Source: Paenibacillus sp. PK3_47 (GTDB taxonomy: Bacteria; Bacillota; Bacilli; Paenibacillales; Paenibacillaceae). From it: a DNA stretch of 64,000 nucleotides. The notes under the pieces were generated by a model. It saw nothing but the letters and a program-made list of their open reading frames with translations. It had not been told where the DNA came from and ran no database searches. The stretch's first letter is position 1; the number at the start of each line of letters is the position of its first letter. Below are positions 51,729 to 61,845 of the stretch, in pieces. The position numbers and the translations under genes were made by a program. The DNA lies in the NCBI RefSeq assembly GCF_023520895.1, contig NZ_CP026029.1, forward strand, positions 2,356,001 through 2,420,000. The letters run 5' to 3'.

Positions 51729-53120
51729 TTACACCGCTGAGCCGATCACACTGTCCTGCCGCCCGGACATCTGCTTCACAATCGCATAAGCGGCATCCTT
51801 ACCCTGCTGGGCCGCCGATACAACCATCGCTTCACCCTTGCCTGAACCGAATACGATATCACCTGCGGCATAGATTTGCGGATCGGAGGTCCGGCCGGTT
51901 TTCTTATCGATTTTGACCACACCCCATTCATGCTCAAGACCAAGGTATTCAATAAGATCGATCCGCCGTTTCTGTCCGATCGCCACTACAACGGCATCGA
52001 CAGGCATCAGGAATTCGGAACCTTCAATGGGAACAGGGGTTAACCGGCCATCTCTGCCTGTCTCTCCGGTCAGCTTCATCTGCACACACTCCAGTCCGGT
52101 TACATTGCCAAGACTGTCGCCTACGATGCGCTTGGGCAGGGTCAGCCAGCTGAATTCCACACCTTCCTGCTTGGCAAATTCATATTCAAAATCATAAGCC
52201 GTCATCTCCTCACGGGTACGGCGGTATACCATCTTAACATTCGATGCTCCCAGCCGCGCCGAGCAGGTGGCTGCATCAATAGCCGTGTTACCGGCACCGA
52301 TCACAGCGACACGCTGGCCCATCAGCTCCAGTGTGGGGATACCTGTCTTAGTCGTCTCCACCAGCTCTATCGCATCATATACACCCGACAGCTTCTCACC
52401 TTCGATCCCCAGCGGCGGGACATAACCCATGCCGGCAGCCAGTACAATTGCGTCGTAACCCGCTTTGAGCTCCTCAACAGATACATCGACGCCGACTTTC
52501 ATACCCGTCCGGATTTCTACACCAAGCTTCTCGACCTGCTCCACTTCCCAGAGCGAGATGGACTGCGGCAGCCGGAATGAGACAATCCCGTGCGTATCCA
52601 GTCCGCCGGCAAGCTGCTTCGCTTCGTACACCACGACGGCAAACCCTTCCCGGGCCAATTCTCTGGCTGCAGACAATCCTGCCGGACCTGCACCGATAAC
52701 AGCAACCTTTCTGCCGTTTGGAGCACCAGCCCTGAACAGCTGAACACCGCTGTTAACCGCCCAGTCCGTTGCGTAACGCTGCAGCAGTCCGATCCGGATC
52801 GGTTCAGAGGCATCGTTCAGTACACAAGCCCCTTCACACAGCTCCTCTGTAGGACAGACGCGGGCGCAGCTGGCCCCGACAGGATTGGATTCCATAATGG
52901 TCATGGCAGAGCCCTTCAAATTATCGGTCGCAATCCGTTTGATAAAGGAAGGAATATTGATGCCGGTCGGGCAGGCCTTGATGCACGGCGCATCATAACA
53001 ATAAAGACAGCGGTTGGATTCTTCCATGGCGCCTTTGCGGGTAAGTCCCGGCTCAGCCTCGGCGAAATTGCGCATGAACATGTCAGGTGTAAATGCAGTT
53101 AACGGAGAATTGTGCTCCAT
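51729..53120 (-). CDS. preT: NAD-dependent dihydropyrimidine dehydrogenase, subunit PreT
   Basis: A 463-residue GltD-like flavoprotein. N-terminal cysteine clusters (CLYCYDAPCIKACP, CARVCPTEELCEGAC) bind iron-sulfur centres; VIGAGPAGLSAA near residue 140 binds FAD and VIGAGNTAID near 275 binds NAD. It takes electrons from NADH and passes them to PreA. The ATG at 53120 follows AAGGAGGG by eight bases. First gene of the operon; 375 bases separate it from the divergent PucR gene. Confidence 0.94.
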   Translation of the reverse strand: MEHNSPLTAFTPDMFMRNFAEAEPGLTRKGAMEESNRCLYCYDAPCIKACPTGINIPSFIKRIATDNLKGSAMTIMESNPVGASCARVCPTEELCEGACVLNDASEPIRIGLLQRYATDWAVNSGVQLFRAGAPNGRKVAVIGAGPAGLSAARELAREGFAVVVYEAKQLAGGLDTHGIVSFRLPQSISLWEVEQVEKLGVEIRTGMKVGVDVSVEELKAGYDAIVLAAGMGYVPPLGIEGEKLSGVYDAIELVETTKTGIPTLELMGQRVAVIGAGNTAIDAATCSARLGASNVKMVYRRTREEMTAYDFEYEFAKQEGVEFSWLTLPKRIVGDSLGNVTGLECVQMKLTGETGRDGRLTPVPIEGSEFLMPVDAVVVAIGQKRRIDLIEYLGLEHEWGVVKIDKKTGRTSDPQIYAAGDIVFGSGKGEAMVVSAAQQGKDAAYAIVKQMSGRQDSVIGSAV

Positions 53121-53494
53121 CAATTATCCCTCCTTCTGTACAGTTCCGGTTTCCGGATCATTTAAATGTCATATAAAATAACACAATTGCGGAAATCGCC
53201 TCAAAATTTTACTTACTTATCAGGTGTAATGTAGTAAAATAAGCTTTAACGCATTACTTTTCACATTTCCCTATCCGCTTTGGTTATGTTATCTGACATA
53301 TTATATTCAAACTATAGTCATTTCGGTTTTTCGTTACATTAGACACATTGTCTAATTTCAAAAGTGTATTTTTTACCCGAAAGCAGTCACCCGTGCCGCT
53401 CTATCGCGGTACTTCAAATGATGCAGTTTCGTTATTTCAGGACAGAACACGCCAAAGGAGCTTATGTCATACGACATAGACGAGGGGGAAGCTT
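53121..53494. promoter_or_regulatory. Divergent preT / pucR-like control region
   Basis: No gene in this 374-bp stretch. It holds two 14-bp inverted repeats of one type, ATGTTATCTGACAT (53286-53299) and ATGTCATACGACAT (53464-53477), and a perfect 8-3-8 palindrome, ATTAGACA-CAT-TGTCTAAT (53338-53356). The second 14-mer lies 17 bases before the regulator's ATG. Very AT-rich around 53160-53300, where the preT promoter must lie. Confidence 0.6.
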
Positions 53495-55183
53495 ATGGAT
53501 TGGGAGCTTGTATTTACGGTCCGCGATGCGCTGGGGCGGCCATTATTCGGTGAAGCGGAGATGATCGGGGGAAAGAACGGCCTGAACCGCGCCATCCGCT
53601 GGGTGCATGTACTGGAGAGCGCCAGCTTTGACAGTCTCATCCACGGGGAGGAGATGATTCTGACCACCGGAATGGGCGTCAGCGTGGATTTGCCCTCATC
53701 CCTGTCCTTTATGCAGAACTTGATCGACAAGAATGCCGCCTGCCTGTGTATTGAGCTCGGAGCTTATTTCAGCCGGATTCCGCAGGAGATGATCGACCTT
53801 GCGAACAAGCATGACTTTCCGCTGATTATATTCACCCGGACCGTCCGTTTTGTGGACATCACCCTTGACCTGCATTCCCTCATCATCAACCGTCATCACC
53901 GCATGCTGCAGGAGCTGGAGAGCATTTCCCGCGAATTCCACCGTCTGACACTGACCTCCCAGGGAACCATCAAAGTGCTGCAGCTTTTATGCAAAAGCAC
54001 CCGCACACAGATTGTCTATCTGCAGCCGCAGGGTAAACCCCTGTTCTTTCCGGCGGTGCCTCCTGAAGAGCAGACCCCGCTGCTGAACTTCTTCGATTCT
54101 TTCAGCGAAGAAATGGAGGGCCTCCAGCCGGACGCCGCACCTTATCTCCGCGAATACGGGCACAAGACAGCTGCTTTGAAGCCTGTCGGCGCCCTGGACC
54201 AGACCTGGGCCTACATTCTGATGATCTGCCGCCACAAGCCGCAGGAATTTGACTGTCTGCTGCTCGATTCCGCCTCCCTATCCATTGCCCAGGAGCTGCT
54301 GCGCACACGTTATATGGAGGAGCGGAAGCTGTTCTCCGAAAATTTGTGGGTCGATGAGCTGGTGGGCGGACGCATTGAGGATGATAACCGGGTCAAGGGA
54401 CTGGCCGGCCCTGATTTCAATATCGTAAATGAGCTTCCCTACCGCGTATGCCTGATTGAGATCGAGAACCCGCGTGACGTCAAATGGAACAGCTCCGAGA
54501 ACGAATGGGAGTCGATTACCTTCCATTTGTCGCTCATTCTGAGATCCATTTTTGAGAAATATTCGCTGCGCCCGCTGATCACGCTCAAGAACAACCGCCT
54601 GACCGTCATCGCCCTCGACATCCAGTCCAAGCTGCCCGGCAAGCTGCGGCTGCAGCAGGCGCTTGATGCGCTGCAGCATATCCGCTCTGATGAGAAACTA
54701 AAGGACCTGCAGCTCGTCATCGGAGTCAGCAAGTCCCGCAAAGGCCTGAGGCATGCCCATGCCGGCTATCAGGAAGCCGTCCAGGCATTGTCACTCTATT
54801 CCTGTTATCAGAAGCCCGTTCTGTTCTATGAGGAGCTCGGAGTATTCCAGCTGCTGCTGAATCTGAATGACGGCAGCACGCTGGAAAATTTCATCCGCAG
54901 CTATCTCGGCCCGCTGATCGACCATGACCAGTCCAAGGGCAGCGAGCTGCTGCTGACGCTGCGCGTCTTCCTGGATCATGACGGCTCCAAGCAAATCGCA
55001 GCGCGCAGCCTGTTCATCGTCAGACAATCCCTCTACTACCGCCTGGACAAAATCACCGAGCTGCTCGGTGAGGACTTCATGCTGCCGGAGAACCGCATCT
55101 CTATTCAGGTCGCACTGCGCGCCTACCAGCTGCTGTATCCCGACAAGCTTACTTTGCCCAGCTCCCGTTCAGCACAGCTGTAA
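53495..55183 (+). CDS. PucR-family transcriptional regulator of pyrimidine degradation
   Basis: A 562-residue PucR-type protein: an N-terminal PucR sensory domain (about 8-130), a central GGDEF-like regulatory region (about 290-420) and a C-terminal helix-turn-helix of the CdaR/PucR class (about 495-550: DGSKQIAARSLFIVRQSLYYRLDKI). It lies between the preTA-hydA operon and the importer/aminotransferase operon and is the obvious candidate to control both. GAGGGGGAAG precedes the ATG. Its last 35 bases overlap the opposite aminotransferase gene. Confidence 0.9.
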   Translation: MDWELVFTVRDALGRPLFGEAEMIGGKNGLNRAIRWVHVLESASFDSLIHGEEMILTTGMGVSVDLPSSLSFMQNLIDKNAACLCIELGAYFSRIPQEMIDLANKHDFPLIIFTRTVRFVDITLDLHSLIINRHHRMLQELESISREFHRLTLTSQGTIKVLQLLCKSTRTQIVYLQPQGKPLFFPAVPPEEQTPLLNFFDSFSEEMEGLQPDAAPYLREYGHKTAALKPVGALDQTWAYILMICRHKPQEFDCLLLDSASLSIAQELLRTRYMEERKLFSENLWVDELVGGRIEDDNRVKGLAGPDFNIVNELPYRVCLIEIENPRDVKWNSSENEWESITFHLSLILRSIFEKYSLRPLITLKNNRLTVIALDIQSKLPGKLRLQQALDALQHIRSDEKLKDLQLVIGVSKSRKGLRHAHAGYQEAVQALSLYSCYQKPVLFYEELGVFQLLLNLNDGSTLENFIRSYLGPLIDHDQSKGSELLLTLRVFLDHDGSKQIAARSLFIVRQSLYYRLDKITELLGEDFMLPENRISIQVALRAYQLLYPDKLTLPSSRSAQL

Positions 55184-56516
55184 GTGTGTCGATAATGAAC
55201 TGCACATCCTCGTCTGTCGAGGATAACGGCGGCGCAAGCGTAAGCACATTATTGTAGCCTGCGACCGTGTCCCCGTTCTTGCCGATAATGAGCCCCTTCG
55301 ATTTGCATTCGGCAATAATGCCTTTGACAACCGGCAGTTCGGCAGGCTGCTTCGTAATTTTATCCGCCACCAGCTCTATGCCGATTACCAGCCCGAAGCT
55401 GCGGATATCGCCCACCAGCCTGTGCTCCAGCAGCCCGGCCAGCCCGCTGTGCAGCCTTTGCCCCAGGATGGCGGCACGTTCCACAAGTTGATCCTGCTCC
55501 AGGATTTCCAGATTGCGCAGCGCGAGCGCACAGGCTGCAGGATTGCCGCCGAAGGTGTTAATGTGGCGGAAATGGCCGTAATCATCGCTGTTATCCTTGA
55601 ACGCTTCATAAATATCCTTGCGCACCGCCGTTGCCGACAGAGGAAGATAGGCGCTGGTCAGCCCCTTCGCCATCGTAACGATATCCGGCTTGATGCCAAA
55701 ATTATGATGTCCGAACTTCCGCCCGGAACGCCCGAAGCCGCAGATCACCTCGTCAATGATCAGCAGCAGGCCATGCTTCCGGCAAATTTCCTGCACCCGG
55801 TCCAGGTAGACCTGATGCGGCACTATAACCCCGCCGCCTGTAATAACCGGCTCCATAATGACCGCCGCTACCGTCTCTGCACCCTCCCAGATGATCGTAT
55901 CCTCGATGGCCTGCGCGCACTGGAGATTGAATGCCTCGGCCGTCATTCCGTCAGGCCGGCGGTAGCTGTCAGGCGGAGCTACATGCAGGAACCCGCCGCT
56001 AAGCGGCTCATACTTATATTTGCGCTGCGCCTGGCCGGTAGCCGAGAGCGCCCCGAGCGAACTCCCGTGATAACCGCGGTAGCGGGCGATGAACTTATGC
56101 CGGTAATGCTGGCCGGTCTGCTGCTGGTACTGGCGGGCGATTTTGAAGGCTGCTTCGTTGGCCTCAGAGCCGCTGTTGGAGAAGAAAATGACATAATCAT
56201 CCTCCAGCCACTCATTCAGCTTCTCGGCGAGCGCAATAGCCGGCATATGGCTTTGGGTCAGCGGAAAGTAAGGCAGGCTGAGCAGCTGCTGATAGGCGGC
56301 GTCCGCCAGCTCTTTTCGTCCGTAGCCGACATTTACACACCAAAGTCCGGACATTCCGTCCAGAAATTTGTTCCCATCGATATCCGTAACCCATGATCCG
56401 CTTGCGGCTGCAGCAATCATCGGCGGGCTGGTCTCACTGTAAGGCGTAATATTATGCCATAAATACTGCTGGTCCTTTTTAATGGCCAGTTCACTTTCTT
56501 TGCCCAGGCTCTGCAC
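55149..56516 (-). CDS. Class III omega-aminotransferase (beta-alanine type)
   Basis: A 455-residue PLP enzyme. The cofactor Lys lies in TMAKGLTSAYLP near residue 285; SNSGSEANEAA, the IIDEVICGFGRSG metal/PLP Asp block and NTFGGNPAACA are all typical. In this locus it probably takes the amino group of beta-alanine (or beta-aminoisobutyrate) to pyruvate, giving a semialdehyde for the dehydrogenase encoded just upstream. A GTG at 56516 has GAGGAG eight bases before it and gives the normal family length; the longer frame to 56612 would overlap the previous gene. Confidence 0.88.
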   Translation of the reverse strand: MQSLGKESELAIKKDQQYLWHNITPYSETSPPMIAAAASGSWVTDIDGNKFLDGMSGLWCVNVGYGRKELADAAYQQLLSLPYFPLTQSHMPAIALAEKLNEWLEDDYVIFFSNSGSEANEAAFKIARQYQQQTGQHYRHKFIARYRGYHGSSLGALSATGQAQRKYKYEPLSGGFLHVAPPDSYRRPDGMTAEAFNLQCAQAIEDTIIWEGAETVAAVIMEPVITGGGVIVPHQVYLDRVQEICRKHGLLLIIDEVICGFGRSGRKFGHHNFGIKPDIVTMAKGLTSAYLPLSATAVRKDIYEAFKDNSDDYGHFRHINTFGGNPAACALALRNLEILEQDQLVERAAILGQRLHSGLAGLLEHRLVGDIRSFGLVIGIELVADKITKQPAELPVVKGIIAECKSKGLIIGKNGDTVAGYNNVLTLAPPLSSTDEDVQFIIDTLTAVLNGSWAK

Positions 56517-56547
56517 AGCACTCTCTCCTCTCACACTTCCATAATGG

Positions 56548-58011
56548 TCAATAACGTGCCGTAAGCATTTTTTTGCGGGTATAGAATTCAACACCGTCAC
56601 GTCCATTGGCATGCAGATCCCCGTAGAACGACTTCTTGTAGCCGGAGAACGGAAAAAAGGCCATCGGCGCAGGCACGCCCAGATTCACACCCAGCATTCC
56701 CGCATCAATTTCCTCACGGAACTCCCTGACCGCTTTGGCACTATCCGTATAAATGCAGGCTCCATTGGCAAAAGAGGACTCATTCGTCACGGTAATGGCT
56801 TCCGCAAGATCCTTGACACGGACTACGGACAGCACCGGCGCAAAAATTTCGTCACGCCAGATTGTCATTCCCGGCTCCACCCGGTCGAAGATGGTCGGCC
56901 CAAGAAAATATCCCGCACCGGAAGCCGCTGCATCCTTGCGCCCGTCACGCACCAGCTCGGCATTCTCCCTCACACCTGTTTCAATGTAAGCTGCCGTACG
57001 GTCTTTATTCGACTGGCGGATTACAGGACCGAGGAATACCCCCTCTTCACTGCCGTTTCCGATCCTCAGTTCATCCGCTGCTTCAATCAGGCGGCCCACC
57101 AGCTCATCCGCGATATCCTCATGTACCACAACTACAGAACAGGCCATACAGCGTTCACCTGCTGAGCCAAAGGCAGCAGCAGTAATATTCTTTACGGCAT
57201 TGTCCAGGTCGGCATCCGGAAGCACAATTGAGTGATTTTTGGCGCCGGCCAGTGCCTGCACCCGCTTGCCGTGCGCCGTTCCATGCTTATACACATATTC
57301 CGCTACCGGCTGGGAACCGACGAAGGATATTGCCTTCACCTCTTCATGCTCAAGCAGCCCGTTCACGACCTCATGCGCGCCGTGGACTACATTGAGCACG
57401 CCGGGCGGAAACCCTGCCTCCGCGAACAGCTCGGCCAGCCGGTTCATCAATAGCGGCGTGCGTTCGGACGGTTTCAGCACAAACGTATTGCCGCAGGCAA
57501 CCGCCAGCGGGAACATCCAGCAGGGCACCATCATCGGAAAATTGAACGGTGCGATCCCGCCAATGACGCCAAGCGGATAGCGGTACATGCCGGATTCAAT
57601 GCCTGTGGCAATGTCGGGGAGCTGGCTTCCCATCATCAGCGTGGGGATGCCCGAAGCAAACTCGACGCACTCAATGCCGCGCTGCACCTCCCCCATAGCC
57701 TCCTCCGTGCTTTTGCCGTTCTCCAGCGTAATCAGTCCGGCCAGCTCAGTCCAGTGCTGCACCAGCAGCTGCTGATACTGGAAGAAATACCTGGCCCGGC
57801 GCGGAACGGCAACCTTTTTCCACAGCTTATAAGCCTCAGCCGCCGCCCGGACCGCCTGATCCGTCTCCTCCCGGCTGGAGATCGGCACATAAGCGATAAT
57901 TTCTCCGGTGGCCGGATTGAAGACCTCCTCCTGAACTCCGGAAGAGGAATCTGTCCAGACACCATTCACATAATTTCTGACTTTCTCTGTCTGCTTTATT
58001 AGCAGAGACAT
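56548..58011 (-). CDS. mmsA: CoA-acylating (methyl)malonate-semialdehyde dehydrogenase
   Basis: A 487-residue aldehyde dehydrogenase. The nucleophile lies in [15 protein letters not shown], the MmsA hallmark, and the [14 protein letters not shown] block is also typical. It turns malonate semialdehyde or methylmalonate semialdehyde into acetyl-CoA or propionyl-CoA with NAD and CoA. Next to the aminotransferase this completes use of the beta-amino acid. The ATG at 58011 has AAAGAGGTG upstream; the frame extends to 58041. Confidence 0.92.
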   Translation of the reverse strand: MSLLIKQTEKVRNYVNGVWTDSSSGVQEEVFNPATGEIIAYVPISSREETDQAVRAAAEAYKLWKKVAVPRRARYFFQYQQLLVQHWTELAGLITLENGKSTEEAMGEVQRGIECVEFASGIPTLMMGSQLPDIATGIESGMYRYPLGVIGGIAPFNFPMMVPCWMFPLAVACGNTFVLKPSERTPLLMNRLAELFAEAGFPPGVLNVVHGAHEVVNGLLEHEEVKAISFVGSQPVAEYVYKHGTAHGKRVQALAGAKNHSIVLPDADLDNAVKNITAAAFGSAGERCMACSVVVVHEDIADELVGRLIEAADELRIGNGSEEGVFLGPVIRQSNKDRTAAYIETGVRENAELVRDGRKDAAASGAGYFLGPTIFDRVEPGMTIWRDEIFAPVLSVVRVKDLAEAITVTNESSFANGACIYTDSAKAVREFREEIDAGMLGVNLGVPAPMAFFPFSGYKKSFYGDLHANGRDGVEFYTRKKMLTARY

Positions 58012-58103
58012 GGCCCGCACCTCTTTCCTGTCGTCCCGCATGCCGGTTATAATGGATGACCGCCATCCCCGGCGGCCATCTCAGCTATTCATATCTGAAC
58101 AAA

Positions 58104-59204
58104 TTATTCCGCGGCCATCTCCACAATCTCATTCGTGTAGGCTTCTTCTATATTCGCCGCTTCCTTGATTACGCCGAACTTCAGGGCAATATCTGCCGTC
58201 TGCCGGAAGGCAGCCTCATCGGTATATCCCATCCTGGCGGCATCAAAGCCTTCCGGCTGGATCAGCTTTGCCACCTCTGTCATCATAGTCAGCTGATGTT
58301 CCCTTGTCGTGCTGCCTTCCTCTGTAAGCTTCATCACACTGTCTACGGCCGCTTCCGGATCGGCAATGGCATCCTTCCAGCCCTTCAGGGAAGCACGGAC
58401 GAATTTCGCCGCCGTTTCCTTGTTGTCTTCAAGCCACTCACTGTTGGCAAACAGATTATCTTCAAGCATGGCCACGCCTTCCTCATTCATATCGATGACG
58501 TTCAGCTCTTCAGGCTTAACTCCCGACTCCAGCACCACCTGATACTCGTTGTAAGTCATTGCCGAGGCCGCATCGATTTCTCCGCCGAGGAACTGGTCCA
58601 TCGTAAAGCCCTGCTTTGTGAAATTCAGATCCTTGTTCGGGTCGAGCTGGTACTTGTCGAACAGGGCCAGAATTTCAAATTCATTGCCGCCCATCCAGTT
58701 GCCTACCTTTTTGCCCTTCAGGTCAGCCGGCCCGCTGATTCCAGCCTCTTTCTTGGAGACGAGCACAAGTCCGCTCTTCTGGTAAATCTGCGCAATCTGT
58801 ACAAGCGGCATCTCCTGCTCCTGGCTGGTCAGCAGACTGGCTACCCAATCCACGCCGATATCAGCCGAGCCGCCGGCCACCTGCTGCTCAGGTACAATAT
58901 CCGGTCCGCCCGGCAGAATTTCAACCTTAAGCCCCTCTTCCGCATAGTATCCCTTGTCCTGGGCCAGAAAGTACCCGGCGAACTGCGCCTGGGGCACCCA
59001 TTTCAGCTGCAGCTTCACTGTAACCGGCTCTGCTGCGGGTTCTGCCGCTGCTGTATCCGGCGCTGCCGATGCCCCCGCCGCCGCTGTCGCTTCCGCTGCC
59101 GGAGCAGCATTATTGCCCCCGCCGCACCCGGCAAGCAAAGACATCCCAAGCATCACCGAAGCCAGCAACAGCCCGCTGCGGAATTTGTTTTCTGTACCTT
59201 TCAT
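58104..59204 (-). CDS. ABC importer substrate-binding lipoprotein (NMT1/THI5 family)
   Basis: A 366-residue lipoprotein. The signal ends in the lipobox LLAGC, followed by an Ala/Pro/Glu linker (to about residue 60) and an NMT1/THI5-like domain (VKLQLKWVPQAQFAGYFLAQDKGYYAEEGL). Such proteins bind pyrimidines, hydroxymethylpyrimidine or riboflavin-like compounds. Its place in a pyrimidine-catabolism locus suggests uptake of a pyrimidine base or a related ring. GGGGGAG is seven bases before the ATG; the longer frame to 59249 is rejected since it displaces the signal peptide. Confidence 0.9.
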   Translation of the reverse strand: MKGTENKFRSGLLLASVMLGMSLLAGCGGGNNAAPAAEATAAAGASAAPDTAAAEPAAEPVTVKLQLKWVPQAQFAGYFLAQDKGYYAEEGLKVEILPGGPDIVPEQQVAGGSADIGVDWVASLLTSQEQEMPLVQIAQIYQKSGLVLVSKKEAGISGPADLKGKKVGNWMGGNEFEILALFDKYQLDPNKDLNFTKQGFTMDQFLGGEIDAASAMTYNEYQVVLESGVKPEELNVIDMNEEGVAMLEDNLFANSEWLEDNKETAAKFVRASLKGWKDAIADPEAAVDSVMKLTEEGSTTREHQLTMMTEVAKLIQPEGFDAARMGYTDEAAFRQTADIALKFGVIKEAANIEEAYTNEIVEMAAE

Positions 59205-59345
59205 CAGACCACTCCCCCTACCATTAGATTTTGTAAAATCAGGAAACACAGCATGGTTACCATCGTGGTGCTATATGCATACGCCCCGGCCGGAGGATTC
59301 TCTGTCTTCCTTCCCTGACAGGACGGATGTATCGGGCTGAAGGCA

Positions 59346-60248
59346 TTATGAACGCTGGGAGGGATGCCATTTGATGAACATTTTCTCCAGCCGCTCAACA
59401 ACCAGGTAAAAGACAACGCCGACGACCGCCGCAAGCACAATGCATGACCAGCCCAGCGGCATTTTGGCTACCTTGATCGAGTTGGAGAGCAGATAGCCCA
59501 GCCCGCGGGAGGAGAAGAAAAACTCACCGACGATAGCCCCGATCATGCTCGCTGTGGCATTGATCTTGAGTGCCGTGAAGACGTAAGGCAAGCTGTTCCG
59601 GATGCGCAGATAGCGGAATACCGACGGCTTGCCCGCCGCATAAGAATGCATCAGATCCAGAGCCAGCGGATCAACGGCAGCCATACCTTTGTAAGCATTG
59701 ATCGCCATGGCTGCCATTGTGGTTGCTGTTACGATGGCAGCCCGCGAGCCGATGCCGTCCCCGAACCAGAGATTCATGATCGGAGCAAGCGCCACAATCG
59801 GAACAGCATTCAGGGCAGCTACCAGCGTGAGGCTGCCGCCGCCCCAGCGGGGCCAGGCGGTTGCCGCCAGGGCAACCAGAAATCCGCAGGCCGAACCGAT
59901 CAGCATTCCAAGCACAGCTTCGGCAAGGGTATATCCGGTGTAGGACAGCAGCAGGCTGAAGTTATCCCGCATCGACTCCCAGATGGCAGAAGGCAGCGGC
60001 AGCTGATATTTTTTGAGATCAAACAGCCTGTGAAAAACCTCGTACTCCCACAGCAGCAGGAACAGCACACCTGCTGACAGCGGTAAGATCACCGCCGGAT
60101 TCAGCCATTTCATGGACCGGCGGTTCCTTTTTTGCTGGTCGGCCGGGTTTAGGACTGCTCTTTCTTTCGTTGTTATACGAGATGACGCCGGCCCTTCATT
60201 ACCTGAAGGAGACATAAATGCCGTTTCCCGCACTGAATTACTGTCCAT
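59346..60248 (-). CDS. ABC importer permease (SsuC/ThiX-like), long N-terminal tail
   Basis: A 300-residue binding-protein-dependent permease. A hydrophilic N-terminal tail of about 55 residues is unusual for the family. Five to six helices follow, and the coupling EAA motif near residue 200 reads LALDLMHSYAAGKPSVFRYLRI. The start overlaps the stop of the other permease as TGATG, with GGGAGG nine bases upstream. Works with the other permease as a heterodimer. Confidence 0.9.
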   Translation of the reverse strand: MDSNSVRETAFMSPSGNEGPASSRITTKERAVLNPADQQKRNRRSMKWLNPAVILPLSAGVLFLLLWEYEVFHRLFDLKKYQLPLPSAIWESMRDNFSLLLSYTGYTLAEAVLGMLIGSACGFLVALAATAWPRWGGGSLTLVAALNAVPIVALAPIMNLWFGDGIGSRAAIVTATTMAAMAINAYKGMAAVDPLALDLMHSYAAGKPSVFRYLRIRNSLPYVFTALKINATASMIGAIVGEFFFSSRGLGYLLSNSIKVAKMPLGWSCIVLAAVVGVVFYLVVERLEKMFIKWHPSQRS

Positions 60249-61060
60249 CAGCGGCCGCCTCCCTTCGGACGGAATTCCGGCTGCCATGGTGCCGCAAAGC
60301 GTTCAATCAGGCTCATCAGCCAGTAGCTCGCAATACCAAGCAGCGCCCCTACAAGCACAGTGGACCAGAACATATAAGTATGAGAGGGGCCATAGTACAG
60401 ATTACGGAGCATAATGACACCGATGCCGTGCTGGGCACCCATCAGCTCCACCAGAATCGCTCCCGTAACCGCTAGCGGGGCAGCAATCTTTAGTCCGCTG
60501 AACAGTCCGGGCAAGGCTGCCGGAAAGCGCAGCTTGAAGTACACTGCCCAGGGCTTCGCGGCATAAGAATGCATCAGCTCCACTGCTGACAGATCCACGC
60601 TGCGGAGGCCGCGCAGCATATTGAGCGCCACCGGAAAGAAGGTGATATAGCCGGAAATAATAATCCGCGATATCTGCTCATCCCGCACAATTCCGTAAAT
60701 AATCGGCGCAAGCCCCAGAATAGGGATCATCTGCGAGGCAATCGCATACGGGAAGGCCAGCTGCTCAATGATCTTCGACAGACTCATCAGCACGGCGAGC
60801 AGAATACCGGCCGCCGCCCCGATCAGGAATCCGATCCCGGCATTGCCGAAGGTGGCCCCACCCTCTTTCAGCAGGGTACCGCTATATTTCCACAAGGTCG
60901 CCGCCACTTCATGGACATACGGCAGCTTTGACTGGGCAAGCGGTGTCTTCACCACATGAAGCAGCATCCAGGAGACAGCCTCCCACACCACCAGCAGGCC
61001 AAAGATCCAGACGAACAGCGGCAGCAGTCTGCTGCGCAGGAGTGTACCGTTCCCTTTCAT
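60248..61060 (-). CDS. ABC importer permease (SsuC/ThiX-like)
   Basis: A 270-residue permease with six helices and the EAA loop VELMHSYAAKPWAVYFKLRFP. It starts two bases after the ATPase stop and its own stop overlaps the next permease gene. The shared MHSYAA in both EAA loops shows the two permeases are related copies. Confidence 0.9.
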   Translation of the reverse strand: MKGNGTLLRSRLLPLFVWIFGLLVVWEAVSWMLLHVVKTPLAQSKLPYVHEVAATLWKYSGTLLKEGGATFGNAGIGFLIGAAAGILLAVLMSLSKIIEQLAFPYAIASQMIPILGLAPIIYGIVRDEQISRIIISGYITFFPVALNMLRGLRSVDLSAVELMHSYAAKPWAVYFKLRFPAALPGLFSGLKIAAPLAVTGAILVELMGAQHGIGVIMLRNLYYGPSHTYMFWSTVLVGALLGIASYWLMSLIERFAAPWQPEFRPKGGGR

Positions 61061-61062
61061 CT

Positions 61063-61845
61063 CTACACCCCTTCAAAGCTGTCGCGGATGTGGGCAACCA
61101 GTTCAAAAAATTGCGGGCTGTTTCTCATCTCCGCCGTACGCGGACGCGGCAGCGGAATATCAACCACTGCAGACAACCTCCCCGGATGCGGAGATAGCAC
61201 AAACACCCGGTCGGACAGGAAAATGGATTCAGGGATACTGTGAGTGACGAAAACAACGGTGCTCTTCACTTTGTTCCAGACGGAGAGCAGTTCCTCATTA
61301 AGCCGTTCGCGGGTGAATTCATCCAGCGCGGAAAACGGCTCATCCATAAGCAGAATTTCCGGTTCCATGGCCAGCGCTCTGGCAATAGCTACCCGCTGCT
61401 GCATGCCTCCGCTCAGCTGCCAGGGGTATTTGTCCGCGAAGCCCTGCAGGCCCACCAGCTCCAGAAGCTCCTGCGCCTTCTCCTCACGGGCAGGCTTTTT
61501 CACCCCCATCAGCTCCAGCGGAAGCGTAATGTTATGCTTCACCTTCCGCCAGTCATACAGCACAGGACTTTGAAATACGATTCCGTATTTTTGCGCCAGC
61601 CGGGCTTCCTTGGCGGTTTTTCCGGCCACTGTCACATTTCCGCCAGTCGGTGTTATAAGATCTGCCATCAGCCTGAGCAGAGTTGTTTTGCCGCAGCCGG
61701 ACGGCCCCAGAAGGGAGACAAACTCTCCCCGGGCAATGTCCAGGCTGACCTGATGCAGCGCAAGCACATCGGCCGCCTCCGTCTTATAGCGCATCTCCAC
61801 ATTTTGCAGCTGGATTTCAGGAATTTTTGCCGCTACCAATGACAT
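61063..61845 (-). CDS. ABC importer ATP-binding protein (TauB/SsuB/ThiZ-like)
   Basis: A 260-residue ATPase: Walker A GPSGCGKTT, signature LSGGMQQR, Walker B ILLMDEPFSALD, switch His in VTHSIPES. First gene of the importer-mmsA-aminotransferase operon. The ATG at 61845 has GGGGG eight bases upstream; ATGs at 61863 and 61896 are rejected. The inverted repeat ATGTTA-AA-TAACAT lies 38 bases before the start. Confidence 0.93.
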   Translation of the reverse strand: MSLVAAKIPEIQLQNVEMRYKTEAADVLALHQVSLDIARGEFVSLLGPSGCGKTTLLRLMADLITPTGGNVTVAGKTAKEARLAQKYGIVFQSPVLYDWRKVKHNITLPLELMGVKKPAREEKAQELLELVGLQGFADKYPWQLSGGMQQRVAIARALAMEPEILLMDEPFSALDEFTRERLNEELLSVWNKVKSTVVFVTHSIPESIFLSDRVFVLSPHPGRLSAVVDIPLPRPRTAEMRNSPQFFELVAHIRDSFEGV

